Shown here one piece after another: positions 58,549-64,000 of a stretch of 64,000 nt of DNA. The notes below the pieces were generated by a model. That model did no database searches and was not told the origin of the DNA. It saw only the letters and a list, made by a program, of their open reading frames with translations. The position numbers were made by a program, and so were the translations under genes. How positions within the stretch are numbered: position 1 is the first letter of the stretch; every line of letters starts with the position of its first letter. Source of the stretch: Pochonia chlamydosporia 170 (Eukaryota > Ascomycota > Sordariomycetes > Hypocreales > Clavicipitaceae); contig NC_035790.1 of NCBI RefSeq assembly GCF_001653235.2, positions 2,294,001-2,358,000 of the forward strand, written 5' to 3'.

Positions 58549-60555
58549 TTTGTTCCAAGGCGTTCAACTCCGCAGAAGTGGGCAGTGACGATTACGGCGC
58601 GATGACGATGGATGCGTCTTTTCGTCTTGATTGCTCCCTTTATTAAACACGGTTCAACAGCCCTCGAACATAATGTGTGTGGAGACTAGAGCCTCCCTTG
58701 TCAAACATTGGGACCTTTTCTTTGTGCCACACCCGCTGGTTGGGGTCATGGTAGCTAAGTAAAACGACGGCCTGAAACTACTCCAGATGGTATACTCCGT
58801 ACCTTACATCAATGCTGCAGGCTCCGTAAGCAGTTTTGCCCTTGTACGTTGCGAACTCCATGCTGTACCTGCGCCGGGACTGTGAGGAGTTCATGGCTGG
58901 TGCGACTCTTGGCGCACTTAATTTCCCCTTTGCTTCTCAGACGCGACACGAATGTGTCTTTGGTGTGGTAGTAAGACGTCAATGAACCACCGCATTGGGG
59001 TGGCCCAGAACAAAACGATGAAATGATGCTCCAGAGCTGAGATCCTTCGGCTTCGGTTGATGATTTGAGTAGCCCGAATGAGGTGTGTGAACCATCCAAG
59101 GGAAGCAACTCGGTACTGGTACCGAGAGGGCCATAATGGTTCGATCGGCGACTCTATCGTTGCTTGGCTAGCCTACTTGGAAGTAATGACTCGTCATTTT
59201 GATGTTGGTATCAAGCCCAATGCCTCCGGAGTTCCTGGTCGTGGTTCCTGTGTGCTTCGATGCATATTATGTGGCATCCTTGTTTGAGTCTCCATCCATG
59301 TATAGAAACAACGTGGCCAGGAAGTCGAAGCAGCAAAAACAATGGGTTGACCATGCCGATCAAAGGCGAAACCCCAGCTTCGGAGGGAATGCTGACTATT
59401 GTGTGCGTGGAACCATGGCCAAAAACAGGTTGAGACTGTCTGTTTGTTGGTGTCCACGCGGGTTGCTCATATTTTTGGCATAGTCCTGACTGTTTGGGTA
59501 ATGTTGGAGAGAGGGGGGGAAAAAAAACATAAAGACCAACAAATCATCCGAATACCACCTATCCCCCTGCCAAAGTGTCAATCAATCTGGCAGCTGCAAG
59601 CCAGCAACCTCATCGGACCAATACTTGGCTCCGTAGGCCACCATTTCTCCAAGGCACAAAACGCATAAATAGTTCAGCACTTGGCACCAATGCAAATCCG
59701 GATATGTGTGTGCGACTCCAGAGTTTGTGGCAGGCCTCGTACAAGTATGGATGCATTGTAGGACGTAGCGTTTGATCTGGCATCGCCAAGTTGGGGTGTT
59801 GAGGCAACAGACAGCCGACGGCGACAGGGTTGGGAGATACGAGATGGACAAGATGCATGAAAATAAAGCCGCAGACAAGGGTGTGAGGAAATGGTTGAAA
59901 GCCTCCCTTATGTGAGGCGGTACGAGGTAAAAGCTCAGATAGCTCGTCGGGCCTGATTTGGTCTGGTCTGGAGCAAGTCTGTTCGGCAAACCAGGCGGGA
60001 TGTGGTGATGCATCCGAGGATGAAGATGGATGGGCAGCCATTCATGTTCGGACAGTTGTTGAGGATGAGAAGCCGTGGGCTATCCGACTTGGCGAGAATG
60101 CAAGCTGGGGCAAATGCAAGGTGAAATGTGAAATGCAAGAACAAGTCAGTGGAGTAATCAGCAGCTGCCTCATGAATTTGCCAACTGTTGGCACCTATCA
60201 ATGATGCTCAAGTGCTGCCTGTGGCCATTTGACGGCACCTGGGAACGAACCAGACATTGAAACCCTTGCGGTGTGAACATGCACATGCATGCATTGCCTC
60301 AGGTCAGGTACAGGTCAAGTCTGGCATTTTGGTGTCTCGTGTCTGGTGTCTCAACAGAGTACAGTCAGAAATAAAGGGCAGCACTGGAGAGAGACGAGAC
60401 ACGGAAAGGCAGACACGCAGAAATACAGAAAAACAGAAAAAGCGAGACAGAGAGGCAGAGCATGCAAGATTTTTGCTCAATGCTGCAATTTTACGAAAGC
60501 GCACAACCACGGCGACCGAGGAATTGCTTGTGCGATGCCTGTGTCATTGAGACCC

Positions 60556-60582
60556 CAGTCAATCAGTCAGTCAGTCAGTCAC
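60556..60582 (+). repeat. (CAGT)n microsatellite
   Basis: Six or so CAGT tetramers with one imperfect unit (CAAT). Confidence 0.7.
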
Positions 60583-61514
60583 TCCCAAAATTCAAACTGT
60601 CAGGTCAGAGTCTACCGTCTGGTGCTCTTTTGCTTTCATCCGCGAATCAATGATATGATGCCGCTGCCCCTGGTCTGCCGTGTCATGGCTTGTGATCCAA
60701 CATGACATGAATCCACCAGACCACACCGACTTGCCCATCCCCGGCCCTATTACCAGCCCAGATATTGTCTGGTGCATTTGATGCCATGAACTGTGCTGTT
60801 TGACCGTTACTCTTCGCAGCACGAGCCCAATCAAGATTATGAATTTGGTGGTCGTGTCCAGTGCTCAAGTGCTAGCAAGGGTAGTCCGGTCATTAGTCTT
60901 TTCCTGTACCACCACATGGAACAATTTTGTTTGATTATGGCAGATTGATTGACTGCTCAAGTGATTGACCGGGAAGATGGTGTATGGGGTGTCGAGTCTG
61001 ATGCTTCGCGAAAACTTCAATTGATCTCACGGAGCGTGGCGAGATCTATAGATCAAATTTGATGTGAACGAACCTCAACCCTCAACCATCAATCCCCAGA
61101 TGCTGTAATGTGTTGTGTTGTCATGTATCAAGTAAAATATCTAACCCCCCTCCAGGCTCGTTCGGGACCGCAAACTGACGCATCACTGATCAGTGCATGG
61201 ATGTGCTCCGTACTCCGTATGTATTCCAATGTTATGGTCAATTCTGTATGGTCTGTCCATATCTCTGCCCTGCTGGTCCCTGTCAGTCCCTGTCTACTCC
61301 GTAAAGTCAAGCAAGGTTCTGGTCCCTTCCATTCATTCATCATGTCTGGTCAACCAGACTGGTTCAAGTTGATGGAGCCACCATCTCCAATCAGCCCAGT
61401 GCCATCTTGAGCCCTCTAGCTTCAGAATCCACCCTCGCCTATCGTTCTTCTCCAAAGCCATCAACTGGTCCGCCTTCCGTCTTCCGCCTGCTCGTACCCA
61501 CCAGTTGACCACTC

Positions 61515-61577
61515 ATGGATCAGAATGCCCTGGCCCGAGCCCAGCCCACCCCAGCCAGCCCAGCCAGCCCAGCCTAA
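61515..61577 (+). other. Candidate upstream ORF in leader of large gene
   Basis: A 20-codon frame rich in Pro/Ala/Ser, opening at ATG 61515 and ending TAA 61575-61577, 286 bp before the main ATG. It overlaps a CCAGC repeat. It could be a uORF or lie outside the transcript. Confidence 0.25.
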
Positions 61578-61620
61578 ACTTCCAGTCCCAGAACTCGAGA
61601 CGGGACTTGTTTCGTTTCCA

Positions 61621-61694
61621 TCCCATCCATTCATTCATCCATCCATCCATCCACCCAACACATTCACTCATTCACTCATTCATTCACTCACTCC
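61621..61694 (+). repeat. CATT/CATC/CACT tetranucleotide repeats
   Basis: Interrupted run of CATT, CATC and CACT units in the C/T-rich leader before the 61863 ATG. Confidence 0.7.
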
Positions 61695-61862
61695 TCCAGT
61701 CTCTTTTTCCTCCCCCCTCCTCGACTCGCCTGTGCCAACGTAGCGTCCATGTATCAATGCCCGCTGCTGCGTGGCCCTCTCTCCGTCAACCTTGTCCCGA
61801 CCAGTCACGAAGCCTGACCAGCCTGACCGGATGCACAGGTCCTGGCCACTTCCTTGGCCAAC

Positions 61863-64000
61863 ATGGACCCGGCCCCGGATGCTGGCCAGCTTCGAGACGA
61901 TGCTGTCGATGCTTTCGATGCTTTCGATGCTTCCCGCCCTACCGCCTTGGGCCACCAGAATCTCGAGCACAATCTTGACTTCATCAATCACCACGATCAC
62001 CACGACTATCACGACCACCACGGCCACCACAGACGCCAGAGCCACTCCCACACGATTTCCATTTCCATTCAATCCCAACCAGAGTCTCTCCCCTACACCG
62101 ACTCTGACTTAGGACACAATTTCGACGACGGCATCTCGTACGACGACGGCCTCGCTGTCGGCTCAGCCCAGGCGAACATCCCTGATTCATACTCTACAAT
62201 TCACTATCACGACCCTTCCATCTCGAGCAGGAGCAATCATCATGCCCCTCCGCCTCAAATAGATCCCGACGACTTTTACAAAAACTATCGTCGCCTTGAC
62301 GCCAGCACTGGTCCCGATATTCTACCTATGGCAACGACCTCGTTTCCTCGCCCTTCGCTACGATCCAACGGTGATGGCACAACTCCCAAGCACCCCGCTG
62401 TTTCTGTTGCCCGCAGCCTACCAAGGGCAAACCTTCGTTCCGTCTCGAGCCCTTTAGACACTAGAACATCTACAACTAGAACTTCTCCTGGAAATATGCC
62501 AGCTGGCAAGCCGAGTGTGAAGGATTTGAAGAAGCGATTTGATCAAAATGCCACCATGGCCGCTCCTACCATCCCGCCGACTATTTCGCGAGCAGCTCTT
62601 GTTTCAAAACCTGTTCGACCTAGGAACGACGAATTGGAGCACGGCAACCCCCATGCCGCCACTAATCCAGGGACGCGACAGTCGCAGGGCAGTGGTGTTG
62701 TTGGATCATCGTCGATACCACTACGGCATTCTAAGTTTATAGCCGACGATCATGCTTCCACCAGCCCGCAATCATTTGCCAGCCGTATTGGCAAGCCGCG
62801 AAGCCATGGGGAAGGGGAGGTGACGTCGCCGCCGCAAATTCACCACCAGTTGCCTGGTGCTGCTCCTGCCGGCGGTCAGTCCCAGGGCCTCTTGTTTGGC
62901 GAGGTTCTCCCTGACCAAGTTGACCCTTCCTCTGTGGGTTTTGGCATTGATGTGGTTCGCCCGCGAAGGACCTCCGAGTCCAGCATCCAGAACCCTCCCA
63001 CACATCATCGTACCTTCTCTGGGCCGAGTGCAGCAGGTGGTGCAACCTCACCAACCTCTTGGTACCGCGACCCTTCTTCACAGATTGACGAAGCCCCCGA
63101 TGCATCTGCATCTCGCCATCGACCTCGGCCACACTCTCGCGCTCGCAGTGACGACGGTTCCTCGTCACCTTCATCGCGAGCCACCCGAAATGCAAGAACT
63201 AAACCTTCCACACAGTCGTCCAAATTACCCGTCTCCGTCCGCAAGTTCAATAACACGAGCAACTCCACGAGTCCGTCCTCTACTCGCTCAAGTTCGCCGT
63301 CCACACTGAAGAGGTATCAAGCAAACGGCAGGCCAGCTAGCAGAACAAGTCCTGTTGCTACCCGTGCCAAGACACCAACGCAAACTCGCAAGCCTCCCCC
63401 TCAAGGACTCGTCACACCAAGTAGCAGTAATACAAGATTACAAGCATTCATTGCCGCTCCAGCACCAAAACTGTCGCCGACTTTGCGCAGCTCTCGGCCA
63501 CGACAACCTGTCTCTTTAGCTACCACAACCAGCTCCAGGATGAAAGAAAGCGATAAAGCAAAGCTGGCTAGGCCGGGGGAATCATCATCAAGGCGACGAA
63601 AAATCTCAGTTGGCCCCATCGACTTTGAACAGAGGAGAGAACATATAAGGCTCGCTTATACAAAGTCGATTCGGGCGAGCGAAGCTTTGGAAGCTCGGCA
63701 CCAGGCTGAGGCTGCAAAGCGACGGCGTGAACTAGAAGCTACCGCGGACATCCAGCAAACGATAGACGCTACGTCTCCCGACGTGACCAAGTCGGAGGAT
63801 CCTGTTGACAAGGCGCCCGTTGCAGCTTTGGACACCTCGGAACCTCCTCAAGATAGCAATTTGGCCGTCACAGATTCACTCGAGTCTGCAGAATCTGCAA
63901 AGCCTCTGGCAACACCTCCGCTGACAATTTCGACCAAAACACAGACAGTTGCACCTTCGCTAGATTCACCCACACTAGGACTGCCTGGAAGTTTTCCCGA
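61863..64000 (+). CDS. Large Ser/Pro-rich protein of unknown function (3' end missing)
   Basis: An open frame of at least 712 codons with no stop to the right edge. The N terminus is acidic with a DAFDAFDA repeat and a striking His/Asp stretch (INHHDHHDYHDHHGHHRR). DPDDFYKNYRRLD follows, then a conserved-looking motif SVKDLKKRFDQ, then long low-complexity Ser/Pro/Arg regions with many possible phosphorylation sites. Near residue 580 a charged segment (SVGPIDFEQRREHIRLAYTK followed by SIRASEALEARHQAEAAKRR) is probably a coiled coil. This looks like a cytoskeletal or scaffold-type fungal protein; I do not recognise it. The ATG at 61863 is the first in frame with the conserved part. Confidence 0.75.
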   Translation, partial: MDPAPDAGQLRDDAVDAFDAFDASRPTALGHQNLEHNLDFINHHDHHDYHDHHGHHRRQSHSHTISISIQSQPESLPYTDSDLGHNFDDGISYDDGLAVGSAQANIPDSYSTIHYHDPSISSRSNHHAPPPQIDPDDFYKNYRRLDASTGPDILPMATTSFPRPSLRSNGDGTTPKHPAVSVARSLPRANLRSVSSPLDTRTSTTRTSPGNMPAGKPSVKDLKKRFDQNATMAAPTIPPTISRAALVSKPVRPRNDELEHGNPHAATNPGTRQSQGSGVVGSSSIPLRHSKFIADDHASTSPQSFASRIGKPRSHGEGEVTSPPQIHHQLPGAAPAGGQSQGLLFGEVLPDQVDPSSVGFGIDVVRPRRTSESSIQNPPTHHRTFSGPSAAGGATSPTSWYRDPSSQIDEAPDASASRHRPRPHSRARSDDGSSSPSSRATRNARTKPSTQSSKLPVSVRKFNNTSNSTSPSSTRSSSPSTLKRYQANGRPASRTSPVATRAKTPTQTRKPPPQGLVTPSSSNTRLQAFIAAPAPKLSPTLRSSRPRQPVSLATTTSSRMKESDKAKLARPGESSSRRRKISVGPIDFEQRREHIRLAYTKSIRASEALEARHQAEAAKRRRELEATADIQQTIDATSPDVTKSEDPVDKAPVAALDTSEPPQDSNLAVTDSLESAESAKPLATPPLTISTKTQTVAPSLDSPTLGLPGSFP

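Larger units (their letters stand above)
57449..61862. other. Gene-poor region (4.4 kb)
   Basis: No gene is supported on either strand; open frames are short and biased by repeats. It holds a 7-bp minisatellite, a CAGT repeat, CATT/CATC repeats, many CCAGAC/GTCTGG words, and ACTCCGTA words near 58794, 61204 and 61295. The last few hundred bases are the C/T-rich leader of the next gene. Confidence 0.5.

Noticed and set aside
61135..61155. CTAACCCCCC near 61140 as a telomerase RNA template
   Set aside because: A template needs about 1.5 copies of the telomeric repeat (CTAACCCTAAC); this has a single imperfect copy.

Overview
The window is nuclear DNA of a filamentous ascomycete. Most genes carry one or more short introns (about 45-120 bp) with GTAAGT/GTATGT-type donors, CTAAC-like branch sites and CAG/TAG acceptors. 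The gene set is typical of Sordariomycetes: CFEM and WSC surface proteins, a SIT-type siderophore transporter, Zn2Cys6 regulators, a GT90/CAP10 enzyme, a CP-motif telomerase and a RED-like splicing factor. Hypocreales is my best guess, but the order is an inference. No viral genes, CRISPR arrays or intact transposons were seen. All exon joins were worked out by hand from splice signals and reading frame.

Layout. 0.2-5.6 kb: a secreted Lys/Ala repeat protein, an M61-type metallopeptidase and a TspO/MBR protein. 5.9-12.5 kb: the mitochondrial ornithine carrier (arg-13/ORT1), the ER permease chaperone Shr3 and a GNAT acetyltransferase broken by an apparent one-base frameshift. 13.2-19.9 kb: two CFEM GPI-anchor proteins, a siderophore transporter and a CaCA-type cation exchanger. 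The 8.6-14.8 kb stretch holds at least six exact ATCWGATAA words, the site bound by fungal iron-responsive GATA repressors, four of them in two near-identical paired elements. 21.1-22.5 kb: a Cys- and Lys-rich protein of unknown function. 24.3-27.0 kb: a short-chain dehydrogenase followed by a regulator with both a C2HC finger and a Zn2Cys6 cluster; GGCCAA palindromes lie in front of both genes. 27.4-33.4 kb: a WSC-domain protein, an aminoglycoside-phosphotransferase-like protein and a GT90 glycosyltransferase.

34.0-43.3 kb is housekeeping: REV1 translesion polymerase, divergent from a RED-like spliceosomal protein, then a nucleoside hydrolase and a mitochondrial carrier resembling the thiamine pyrophosphate carrier. 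45.8-49.0 kb: a conserved acidic fungal protein of unknown function and an AflR-like Zn2Cys6 regulator without an adjacent biosynthetic cluster. 51.8-57.4 kb: a wax-synthase/MBOAT-like acyltransferase convergent with a complete 10-exon telomerase reverse transcriptase. A 4.4-kb gene-poor stretch with minisatellites leads to a large low-complexity protein that runs off the right edge.

Genes that may act together: the CFEM pair and the SIT transporter (iron uptake, supported by the GATA elements), the dehydrogenase and its neighbouring regulator, and, loosely, REV1 and TERT as unlinked genome-maintenance functions. The rest looks like ordinary fungal gene order with long intergenic spacers.
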